Shown: one piece after another, positions 1 through 6,221 of the stretch
Position numbering within the stretch: the first letter of the stretch is position 1
Layout: each line of letters starts with the position of its first letter
DNA from: Collimonas sp. UBA1456
GTDB lineage: Bacteria > Pseudomonadota > Gammaproteobacteria > Burkholderiales > Burkholderiaceae_D
DNA: 7,755 nucleotides
Reading direction: 5' to 3'
Assembly (NCBI GenBank): GCA_002325825.1
Contig: DCSW01000021.1
Location: 1-7,755, forward strand
Made by a program: the position numbers and the translations under genes
The notes under the pieces: model-generated
Seen by the model: only the letters and a program-made list of their open reading frames with translations
What the model was told of the DNA's origin: nothing
The model's database searches: none

Positions 1-2
1 CG

Positions 3-24
3 ACCAGCCACCTCTATTGCAACA
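3..24. repeat. Left copy of 22-bp terminal inverted repeat
   Basis: This 22-bp stretch begins ACCAGCCACC and ends with TTGCAACA. Its exact reverse complement occupies the last 22 bases of the window (7734-7755), and similarity stops immediately inside both copies. Read from the inside outward, each copy starts TGTTGCAATAGAGG. The TGTTGCAA core resembles the ends of IS6-family elements (CTGTTGCAAA) and some IS5/IS903-type elements (TTTGTTGCA), from memory only. The likeliest reading is that the window is bounded by two oppositely oriented copies of a repeated element, for example where an assembly breaks at insertion sequences. No transposase is present to confirm the family. Confidence 0.7.
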
Positions 25-411
25 GAACAGTTATTCCGGTACGGCGGTTGGCGCATTTTTATTCCACGGCAGGCGCGCAAACGCTTGTCGTAACTGCCTA
101 CAAAACGGGATGTGTGACTTCGCGTCAGATTACCAATCATCCGATGCATTCAATCTAGTACCAGATATTCTTTAGCGGCTAAAGAGGTTTGACCTCCGCA
201 ACATCCTGCTCCGTCGCTTTTCCTGCTTTAGCAACGCGCTTGAATGCTTGCGGCGGCTGGCCGAACTTGCAGATAAAAGCTCAGCGCATGCGTTCCGGGC
301 CAGAGAGACCAGTCTCTCTGGCCACCACCTCAATCCTGAACTGTAGTACTTGCAGCGGTGCTGTGGTTCAAGCGCAAGGTATAGGTCATGTAGTTGTAAC
401 ATTTTATAACC
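25..411. other. No recognisable gene
   Basis: I see no credible gene here. The two open frames crossing the region (189-473 on plus, 172-402 on minus) have low-complexity, arginine- or serine-rich translations with no motif I recognise. A third reading on the minus strand, at about 180-275, gives a short alanine- and lysine-rich run (including FKRVAKAGKATEQDVAEV) that could be the tail of a degraded gene such as a phasin-like protein, but this is a guess. The missing 5' end and signal peptide of the phosphatase pseudogene that starts at about 412 may also lie in this region, too diverged to see. The only clear structure is the palindrome at 298-323. Confidence 0.5.
298..323. repeat. Perfect palindrome, 12-bp arms
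   Basis: GGCCAGAGAGAC (298-309) and its exact reverse complement GTCTCTCTGGCC (312-323) are separated by only two bases. No T-run follows on either strand, so it does not look like a rho-independent terminator. The two-fold symmetry would suit a dimeric DNA-binding protein or a cruciform, but no gene is visible nearby for it to control. It could also be a templated mutation scar like the longer hairpin at 5308-5357. Confidence 0.75.
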
Positions 412-2184
412 ATGATGACGCTCTTTTTTATACCCGAAGCCATACCAATACGACTCCGCTCTCTTCTGCTTGACCAGCTGGCGCTTGCCATCGTTGCAAC
501 CCTAGAAACGAATGCTGGTGTACGTATTCTGGCCGGCTTCAAGGAAATATAGCAGCCGCTCACCGATATCATTGATGCTGGCGTCACGGCTCTGGCGGAG
601 GGTAATTTCCAGGCGATTGTCGCATCGTCATGGACTGACATTCCGAACGATGGACCCCGTGCGGTACGGTACTCAACGCAACATATAGTACGTCGTCACA
701 GTAACCTAGAATCGTACGCCAGATCAGGCAACAGCCGCTTACCTGGATGACCGTCGCGGCAATGGCTATGGCGTCATGGATGACATGGGTCCACTGATCG
801 AAGCATGGCGCCAAGCCGTGTAACAAAAGACAAGCACCACTAAAGTCCCGACCGACGCCACCACTGTTTTGTATAACGATAGCGGCAATAACGCCGGCGT
901 TGGCGTAAGTGTCAATCCGGCGTTTGGCGGCGGCATCGATTTTGTCGACACAATGAGTAACAATGGCTTAACAGAACCAGCCAAACGTTTTTAAAAATAT
1001 ACGTGGCAATTGCATTGGAGTCACAATGTAGTTGTGTTGCCGGCTCTGCTGTCGGCCAAGAGCACGACACCGGCAGCCGACTGCGGTTTTACTAGGGGCT
1101 ATTCGGCAGAGAAACTACCCGCGACGCAGTAGCGATGGCCTATACCGTTCCTGAGCGGTTTCAAGAGATGATCGGCCGTGGCCTGGAATTGGGCGAGAAC
1201 CAGATTTTTCCTGGTATATACTTACATTTACCGCTAGACGTGATCAGTGGACGCATACATGCGCAAGCCGTGGTCTCGCAGCTACTCTGCTCGATCTAGC
1301 GTGCCGCTGCCAAGGCTGCAGCCGTCAAATAAGCGTATACGATGCTGATGGCGCAAACTAATACCACGCCGGAAAGTTTCAGTGCGTTTACTCACTCGGT
1401 TGATGCAAGCACCGATCACTTTGCCGATTACGCAGTCAACAAAGAAAATTATTTGCGCCGTATGACGTATGGCCTTGCGCAAATAGGCACAACAACCGCG
1501 CCGGCGGTCGTACCCAAGGGTGCCGAGGCGCTGCTGGAGACGCGCTTGTCTTACCTCGGCGATGTTCAGCGTCCAGCGGCGTTAAAAACTATAGCGGTTA
1601 CATCGGGATTCTGGTTCTGGACGACCCAGGAGGCTGGGGCCGCCTCAATCTCTTTGTCGCAGCAGATGGATATGCGGCCTTCAATGACAATGTTGTGGTA
1701 TTGATGAATGTCAGCAAAGGCGGCTTTCCGCAGCCGACAAATGGCGTAACAACATCTCAGGCAGCGTCAAGCTGATCAAGCAGGGAGGCTGCGCTCTCAA
1801 GTTGAACGGCAAGAATACCTGGAGCAATGGTACCCAATCGAAGGGTGGTACGATGGAAAGAAACTCAGTGTCGGCTTTCGGCCTCGGCGATGTTCACGTC
1901 AGCGGCGGTAAGCTGGCAAGCAATGCTCCTGAGGTACTGACTATTTCCGGAAAATATACGCAATTAGCGAACGTTCATTGGAACTGAATGTCGATAACGG
2001 CCAGCAAGAGAAATTTGCCGTCCCCGACAATATGCCGATTGCCGGGGATACACCTCGCGTCAAATTCCAGGGCAGCTACAAGCCGGCGCTGGGAGAAACG
2101 ATCAACATCATTATTGTATGCAGTTTCAACGGGAAATTTGTTGCGATTTCTGTAGACGTTTTCTCGGCAACCCTATTTAGAAAA
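412..2184 (+). pseudogene. PAP2-type acid phosphatase with C-terminal autotransporter beta-strand repeat, broken
   Basis: The family is a secreted or periplasmic phosphatase. Its PAP2 core removes phosphate from monoesters, and a PATR-type beta-strand domain follows. Pieces can be read in order. At 412-700 (frame 1) is NAGVRILAGFKEI, stop TAG 550, QPLTDIIDAG. At 713-1111 (frame 2) are AAYLDDRRGNGYG and ATTVLYNDSGNNAGVG, with TAA at 821 and 992. At 1120-1590 (frame 1) are VPERFQEMIGRGLELG and LRRMTYGLAQIGTTT, with TAG 1297 and TAA 1330. At 1596-1730 (frame 3) is LVLDDPGGWGRLNLFVAADG. At 1742-1980 (frame 2) is the PATR unit, including NTWSNGTQ and SAFGLGDVHVSGGKL. At 1978-2184 (frame 1) is the end of that domain. 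Where the family has the catalytic PSGH motif, the window has TRGY (1091-1102), so the key histidine is lost. At least five frameshifts and five stops make it certainly inactive. The 5' end is not defined. The open frame 1342-1704 is one fragment of this gene, not a separate gene. Confidence 0.86.
2021..2048. repeat. Near-perfect hairpin, 11-bp arms
   Basis: TCCCCGACAAT (2021-2031) and ATTGCCGGGGA (2038-2048) pair over 11 bp with a single A-C mismatch around a 6-base loop. It lies inside the last segment of the phosphatase pseudogene and is not followed by a T-run, so it is unlikely to be a terminator. Chance in a once-coding sequence is possible. Confidence 0.5.
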
Positions 2185-2213
2185 TTGCTTAAACCGCCTG
2201 GCCAGTCCATAAT
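2185..2213 (+). promoter_or_regulatory. Possible promoter for ubiK
   Basis: TTGCTT (2185-2190) and CATAAT (2208-2213) are separated by 17 bases, a fair sigma-70 match (3 of 6 and 5 of 6). Transcription would start near 2220, leaving a leader of about 115 bases before ubiK. The site lies just after the last recognisable phosphatase sequence, where an intergenic promoter would be expected. Such matches are common by chance. Confidence 0.3.
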
Positions 2214-2336
2214 TTGGCTACCAGCATGGGACACATCGGTTATCATTTTTAGTATTTGTCGAAGCTAAAGCAACCCGCCACGCGACGGCGGTCATGAAGC
2301 GCCGCCCCCAGACCTTTTCACCTTCAGAGGACGATC

Positions 2337-2579
2337 ATGAGCAAACCCAATTTCTTCGAAGACATTCAAGCCAAGATCAATCAGGTGATTGAAAATTCCC
2401 CAGCCAAGGACATCGAAAAAAACGTCAAGACCATGCTGGGCCAAGGCTTCTCCAAGTTGGATCTGGTAACGCGCGAGGAATTCGATGTGCAGGCGCAAGT
2501 GCTGGCCACTACTCGCGCCAAGCTGGAAGCACTGGAAGCGCGCGTGACGGAACTTGAAGTCCAATTGAAGCGAACTTAA
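2337..2579 (+). CDS. ubiK: Ubiquinone biosynthesis accessory factor UbiK
   Basis: UbiK (YqiC, BMFP family) is a small helper of the late, oxygen-dependent steps of ubiquinone synthesis. In E. coli it works with UbiJ in a soluble multi-enzyme complex and also contacts membrane lipid. The 80-residue product has the family's usual length and layout: an N-terminal helix (MSKPNFFEDIQAKINQVIE), a middle segment with LVTREEFDVQAQVL at about 43-56, and a C-terminal coiled coil (about 55-80) rich in Ala, Leu, Glu and Arg. The start is supported by AGAGGA at 2326-2331, five bases upstream of the ATG. No stop or frameshift interrupts it, in contrast to both neighbours. A broken comM follows after 13 bases, matching the ubiK-comM order common in Burkholderiales. 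The residue pattern resembles Oxalobacteraceae UbiK, judged from memory. Confidence 0.9.
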   Translation: MSKPNFFEDIQAKINQVIENSPAKDIEKNVKTMLGQGFSKLDLVTREEFDVQAQVLATTRAKLEALEARVTELEVQLKRT

Positions 2580-2592
2580 TTTCGTCCAGACA

Positions 2593-2817
2593 ATGGCGCT
2601 AGCGTTATTAAACAGTCGGGCGTTGGCAGTCATGCAAGTGCCCGAAGTCACAGTAGAAGTTCATCTGACTGCCTTCCTTTCTACTATCGTCGGCCTGCCC
2701 GAAACCGAGGCCAAGGAATCCAAGAACCAGGTCCGCGCAGCGTTGTAAAACGCCCGCCTCGAATTCCCCGCACGCCGCATCACCGTCAACCTGGCACCAG
2801 CCGACTTGCCCAAGGAA
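2593..2817 (+). pseudogene. comM: 5' remnant of comM (YifB/Mg-chelatase-like AAA+ ATPase)
   Basis: ComM is a hexameric branch-migration helicase that helps integrate transforming DNA; full-length proteins are about 500 residues. The first 75 codons are recognisable from the ATG at 2593: SRALAVMQVPEVTVEVHL, then TIVGLPETEAKES, NQVRAAL, a stop, and NARLEFPARRITVNLAP followed by ADLPKE. The stop TAA at 2746-2748 stands where the family has glutamine (CAA or CAG), so one transition explains it. Two residues also seem to be missing from the usual NGLPSF stretch before TIVGLP. Similarity ends abruptly after Lys-Glu at 2817, in A-rich DNA leading to an IS3 remnant. The ATPase and C-terminal domains are absent from the window, so the gene is inactive. 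Confidence 0.88.
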
Positions 2818-2882
2818 CACACACAAAAAAATTATCAGTTAAAAGTAGGATTTTCTTAAATACGATTTTGAGGAAGTTGCAC

Positions 2883-3040
2883 ATGGAGACATCACGTTTT
2901 ACCGGAAGTCAGATCATCAATATCTTGAAGCAGGTCGAGGCGGCACGCTAGTGCCGGAGCTTTGCCGTGAGCATGGGATGAGTTCGGCCTCAATCTACAA
3001 GTGGTGGAGCAAATACGGTGGCATGGATGTTCTGAATTAC
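2883..3040 (+). pseudogene. IS3-family orfA transposase remnant
   Basis: OrfA of IS3-family elements is the helix-turn-helix DNA-binding part of the transposase, later joined to OrfB by frameshifting. Here METSRFTGSQIINILKQVEA is followed by a stop (TAG 2949-2951). The family sequence then resumes in another frame from 2951 as VPELCREHGMSSASIYKWWS and KYGGMDVLN. This covers the first 50 or so of about 90 residues. The leucine-zipper end, OrfB and both terminal repeats are missing. A GAGGA motif lies 9 bases before the ATG. Its position right after the comM break at 2817 suggests the insertion caused that truncation before decaying itself. From 3041 to 3186 I see nothing recognisable. Confidence 0.85.
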
Positions 3041-3186
3041 AATAGTCGGATAAACTCGGCAAGCAGCACACACCAATAGCTATATGTTTTTCTCCGCAGG
3101 GTGGGTTGATTGGACGTTTACAAAATGGGCTTGCTGCTGCCGGATGATGTCGTCATTTCAGCGGCAATTCTTGTTGGAATATCTGC

Positions 3187-3770
3187 TTACAGTGTTTTTA
3201 CTTCAAACGTGTTATAAAATTTGACTTTGCTGGTGCTGATCCCTCGCCTGCATCAGCGCACCCGCTGTGCCGAGGTGCCGTGCGTTAATGAGTCCGGGAC
3301 AACATAACCCTGCCTCCTGTTTTTGCAACGCATCGCTGCTGATGGCAGTGGCCGCATTCAGCGCACCTTCAATATCGCCTTGCTTCAGGATGCTGCGCTC
3401 CTGGTTGACATGGAAGGCCCACATGCCGGCCAGGCAATCGGCTTGCAGTTCCCAGTCGCACCGATAGCGCGTTGACCTTATTTGTCGACATCCGGCGGCG
3501 CGCGCTATCTACCTTATCCATGATGCATATCAGGTTTGGTGCGTGATGGCGCTTGTTGTGATTGCGGCTGACTGACCGATCCGCCGCTGAGCAAGCTTAG
3601 CACCGTGCTGGGGCTGATACCAAAAAAGTAAGATGCTGCCAAGGCAATCACAATGGTGACGAGACCGATCGAACGACCGTCCCCGGAACCACTACTGCCA
3701 CTGCCACCGCCATCGCCGCGACGATCTTCGACGTTGCCGCCTCTCCCTGTTGATTTGAGATGATGATTCT
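3187..3770 (-). pseudogene. ypfJ: YpfJ-type neutral zinc metallopeptidase, internally deleted
   Basis: The family consists of membrane-anchored proteins of about 290 residues with a HExxH zinc site; their physiological substrate is poorly known. Reading the minus strand, the N-terminal part is clear at about 3750-3528: GNVEDRRGDGGGSGSSGSGD, then RSIGLVTIVIALAASYFFGI (the single membrane helix), then SPSTVLSLLSGG, ending in a stop near 3528. The next recognisable piece is NALSVRL (about 3460-3480), followed in another frame by ELQADCLAGMWAFHVNQERS and GDIEGALNAATAISSDALQ. After a further frameshift come VVPDSLTHGTSAQRVR, a stop (TGA read from 3253-3255) where the family has Trp, and an ending with YNTF where the family has CNTF or CDTF. 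About 140-150 central residues, including HExxH, are missing. The exact start (about 3770) is uncertain. Confidence 0.85.
3463..3509. repeat. Inverted repeat at the ypfJ deletion junction
   Basis: GATAGCGCG (3463-3471) and CGCGCTATC (3501-3509) are exact reverse complements, 29 bases apart. They lie where the sequence jumps from the N-terminal to the C-terminal part of the ypfJ pseudogene. They may have promoted the deletion, or may be coincidental. Confidence 0.45.
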
Positions 3771-4150
3771 AACGGCATACACCAGCATTGAATCGAGCAA
3801 CGGATAGAAGCAAAGAGTGACTGTGAATTAGCGGAACGTGATTTGAAGTTCCACTTCGCCTGTTCGGCGATCGGAATGTGTTTAGTCGATTCCTCGTATA
3901 GAGCCAAGAAGTCGGTAAATAATTGCGCCCGGCGAACTCCAACAGCCAACAGATTATCATATGCTGAATATGTAATTCAGACCGGCCAATGCGTCATATA
4001 GTTTGAGTGCGCGCAGCAGCAAGCGGTCGTTGCATTCCGGTGCGTATTTATACATGCGTGGCATCAGTGTAGCAATCGCGTCCGGCGTGATTTGTTGGTA
4101 GGTGGCGTCAATCTGTTCGATGCCGCGTGCGATAGCCGACACCTGGTCGA
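3771..4150 (-). pseudogene. Unrecognised coding-like remnant
   Basis: I do not recognise this sequence. On the minus strand two blocks look like real protein. At 4142-3957 is VSAIARGIEQIDATYQQITP, then DAIATLMPRMYKYAPECNDR and LLLRALKLYDALAGLNYIF. In another frame, from 3949 down to about 3830, is AVGVRRAQLFTDFLALYEES followed by TKHIPIAEQAKWNF. Both look helical, have ordinary amino-acid composition and lack low-complexity runs, so they may be parts of one frameshifted gene of a cytoplasmic or periplasmic helical protein. The remnant lies upstream of ypfJ on the same strand and points away from fadE, so the two may once have been neighbours in one transcript. No stop-free frame spans it. Confidence 0.35.
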
Positions 4151-4214
4151 TCTCGCTGAAAGAGATCGCACGGAACCGAGCCCTACCGAGATATGGAACG
4201 CATTATGTGACAGC

Positions 4215-5531
4215 GTTTCCTTTTAGGTCAGATCGATGATGGCCTGGGCACACCAGTCAACCGGCAAGACTTGTCGCCGAAAGTCTGGCAGTTCGTCAAG
4301 GACAAGAACTTCTTGGCATGATCATTCCCAAGCAATACGGCTGCAATGGATTCTTGGCCTACATGTATTCGCAAGTCATCATGCAGCTATCTTCGCATTG
4401 CTTGTCAGTGAAAATTTCGGTAATAGTGCCGAATTCGCTTGGCCAGGCTGAGCTGTTGTTGCTATAATACAAAACTAAAGAGCAGAATGGTTTCTTTTGC
4501 GGCGCCTGGTCGCCGGCCAGGAAATTCCTGGTTTCGAGCTGACCAGTCCCTGCGCCGGCTCCAATGCTGCGGCTATCCCTAGCGTTGGCGTGATCTGCAT
4601 GGGTAGTTACTACGGTCAGGAAATTCTTGATGTAAGGCTCACCTGGAATAAGAGCTACATCACCCCGGGATCGATCACCACCGTGTTGGGGTTGGCATTC
4701 CGAGTCTAAGATCTAGGTCATCTTTTGGCTATCGATGGCAACGCTGAAAGCGATCTCGTCATCACCTGAGCATTGATTCCTACCAATGATTCAGGCGTCG
4801 TGATCGGGTGTCATTAATGGGTCGCTGAACGCCGCGTTCCAGAATGGTACGATTTCCGGCAAGGATGTCTTCATCCCGCTCGATTAGATGATCGGCGGCT
4901 GTGAGCAGATCGACAAGTTCGAAGGGATCCACGAAATGCTGGCGTGCATGGACGGGGTAATCTGTACCTGATGGATGTGCTGAGCGGCAAAGGCATCGGC
5001 ATGGAGTCGAATCATTTCATGGCGTGCAGTTACCAGCAAATGCCTATTGCGATTGTCTTCGCCAATTTTTCACGTATCTTGATGTCTGGGTTGTCGTGCG
5101 GCAGTCTGCTGCCATCGCCGCGCGCGGTGCTAACCGAGGATTTGCCCTATGTGCACTGGGCGATACAGGATTCCCTGCATCAGGCGCAGGAAGCTTATCT
5201 GGGCGTGCTTGATAATTTTTCTAATCGTCCGCTGGCATTCCAGTTGATTCCGCAGGTTAATGCCATCGAAGTACGCCTGAAACCGTCGATCCGGGCCGGT
5301 ACACTGGCACCGATCCTGCAAAGGCTGCATCTCGATGCAGCCTTTGCAGGATCGGTGTGGCAACTGCTAGCGGCGATATCAATGAAACCGAGCAACAAGT
5401 GCTGCACGACTTTGTGCGCTACGGTGATAGCAATGTTCAGGCTAATTATTTTCAACCTGCTCGAGTCGATGCAAGAGCGCATGCAAGCGCTGCAGCAAAC
5501 CCGAGAAAGCCAAAGATATTTGCAAAAATAG
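4215..5531 (+). pseudogene. fadE: FadE-type acyl-CoA dehydrogenase, multiply deleted
   Basis: FadE-type enzymes are large flavoproteins (about 770-830 residues) that start beta-oxidation by oxidising acyl-CoA to 2-enoyl-CoA. The first recognisable part, at 4229-4317, reads LSPKVWQFVKDKNFL. After a frameshift come GMIIPKQYG and VPNSLGQAELLL, then TAA 4465. Another frame (about 4491-4709) gives RRLVAGQEIPGFELTSPCAG and TTVLGLAFRV, then TAA 4707. TGA 4767 precedes ALIPTNDSGVVIG, and TAA 4815 follows. LNAAFQNG and SGKDVFIPLD end at TAG 4885. IDKFEGIHEMLA comes next. The open frame 4944-5531 joins GNLYLMD, SGKGIG, YQQMPIAI, EDLPYVHWAIQDSLHQAQEA and IEVRLKPSIRAGTLAP, with known intervening family segments missing at each join. 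The C-terminal part shifts frame twice (ETEQQVLHDFVRYGD, then LLESMQERMQALQQ). The N-terminal 80 or more residues are also missing. It cannot encode a working dehydrogenase. Confidence 0.87.
5308..5357. repeat. Perfect 50-bp hairpin, 24-bp arms
   Basis: Bases 5308-5331 (beginning CACCGATCCTGCAAAGG) and 5334-5357 are exact reverse complements around a two-base centre, TC. Symmetry stops at both outer edges. The repeat lies in the 3' part of the fadE pseudogene, just after the conserved RAGTLAP segment and at the point where fadE similarity changes frame. There is no T-run after it. A perfect 24-bp inverted repeat in drifting pseudogene sequence implies a recent origin, for example by template switching, or an assembly artefact. 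A functional protein-binding site is a weaker alternative. Confidence 0.9.
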
Positions 5532-5543
5532 GAAAGATGAATC

Positions 5544-6110
5544 ATGGCTACCCTGATACAACCCGGGCTCAAATTGCGCCCGTTGGAACGCAACGACTTG
5601 CATTTTGTGCATCAACTTGACAACAATAGCTACATCATGCGCTATTGGTTTGAGGAGCCGTATGAAGCCTATGTCGAACTGGTGCAACTGTATGACCAGC
5701 ACGTCCACGATCAGAGCGAGCGGCGCTTTATCTTGGAAAGCGAGAATAGTGAAATGGTGGGATTGGTCGAGCTGGTTGAGATCACTCATATCCACCGGCG
5801 CGCCGAATTCCAGATCATCGTCGCCCCCAGCGCCCAAGGGCGAGGCTATGCTGAGCGCGCCACCCGACTGGCGATAGAGTATGCGTTCTGTGTGCTTAAC
5901 CTGTACAAGCTATATTTGTACGTCGATAAGGAAAATCACAAGGCGATTCATATCTATCAAAAATGTGGGTTTGAGCTGGAGAGCGAACTGAAGAGCGAGT
6001 TCTTCGTCAATGGCGTGTATCGCGATGCGATCCGCATGTGCATGTTTCAGCCTGAATATCTAGCAAAACCAAACGATCGCGTTGACATCTATGCTGCCGT
6101 CGTTTTATAA
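5544..6110 (+). CDS. speG: Spermidine N1-acetyltransferase SpeG
   Basis: SpeG is a cytoplasmic GNAT enzyme that transfers acetyl from acetyl-CoA to spermidine or spermine, relieving polyamine excess; known members are dodecamers. The 188-residue product aligns along the family's whole length (about 170-186): KLRPLERNDLHFVHQLDNN at 10-28, RYWFEEPYEAYVEL at 33-46 (acidic polyamine-binding region), HDQSERRFIL at 55-64, the acetyl-CoA loop QGRGYA at 98-103, and KAIHIYQKCGF at 133-143, whose Tyr138 matches the usual general-acid tyrosine. The last 14 residues are not conserved. The start is supported by AGGAAAG at 5530-5536. Only 12 bases separate it from the dead fadE, so transcription now depends on a promoter inside that pseudogene or further upstream. 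It looks closer to enterobacterial SpeG than I expect for this group, so horizontal transfer is possible. Confidence 0.93.
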   Translation: MATLIQPGLKLRPLERNDLHFVHQLDNNSYIMRYWFEEPYEAYVELVQLYDQHVHDQSERRFILESENSEMVGLVELVEITHIHRRAEFQIIVAPSAQGRGYAERATRLAIEYAFCVLNLYKLYLYVDKENHKAIHIYQKCGFELESELKSEFFVNGVYRDAIRMCMFQPEYLAKPNDRVDIYAAVVL

Positions 6111-6184
6111 ATCGGTAAGCCAAATGGAATGGATAAAAAAGCAGAGCTTGGATGATATCCCGGCCCCGCTTTGCATTTCTGACA

Positions 6185-6208
6185 CGAAGGCCATCAGCCA
6201 TTCGTTTT
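6185..6208 (+). terminator. Possible weak terminator between speG and sbcB
   Basis: CGAAGGC (6185-6191) pairs with GCCATTCG (6197-6204) as a 7-bp stem with one bulged base and a 5-base loop, followed by TTTT at 6205-6208. It lies between the converging speG and sbcB genes, where a terminator is expected, and would serve speG. The stem is short and imperfect, so this call is tentative. Confidence 0.3.
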
Positions 6209-6221
6209 ACGTCACATTGTT

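Noticed and set aside
1342..1704. 120-residue open frame on the plus strand
   Set aside because: Its N-terminal part is a collinear fragment of the phosphatase pseudogene, and its C-terminal part is out of frame after about 1590. It is not an independent gene.
2292..2651. 119-residue open frame on the minus strand
   Set aside because: It is the antisense shadow of ubiK and the start of comM, both supported by clear homology on the plus strand.
4517..4531. Small palindrome CCAGGAAATTCCTGG
   Set aside because: Arms of seven bases around one base are likely to occur by chance in coding-derived sequence.
5195..5837. Long overlapping minus-strand open frames (5195-5593, 5442-5837)
   Set aside because: They are shadows of the fadE remnant and speG; the translations have no recognisable motif and no ribosome binding site.
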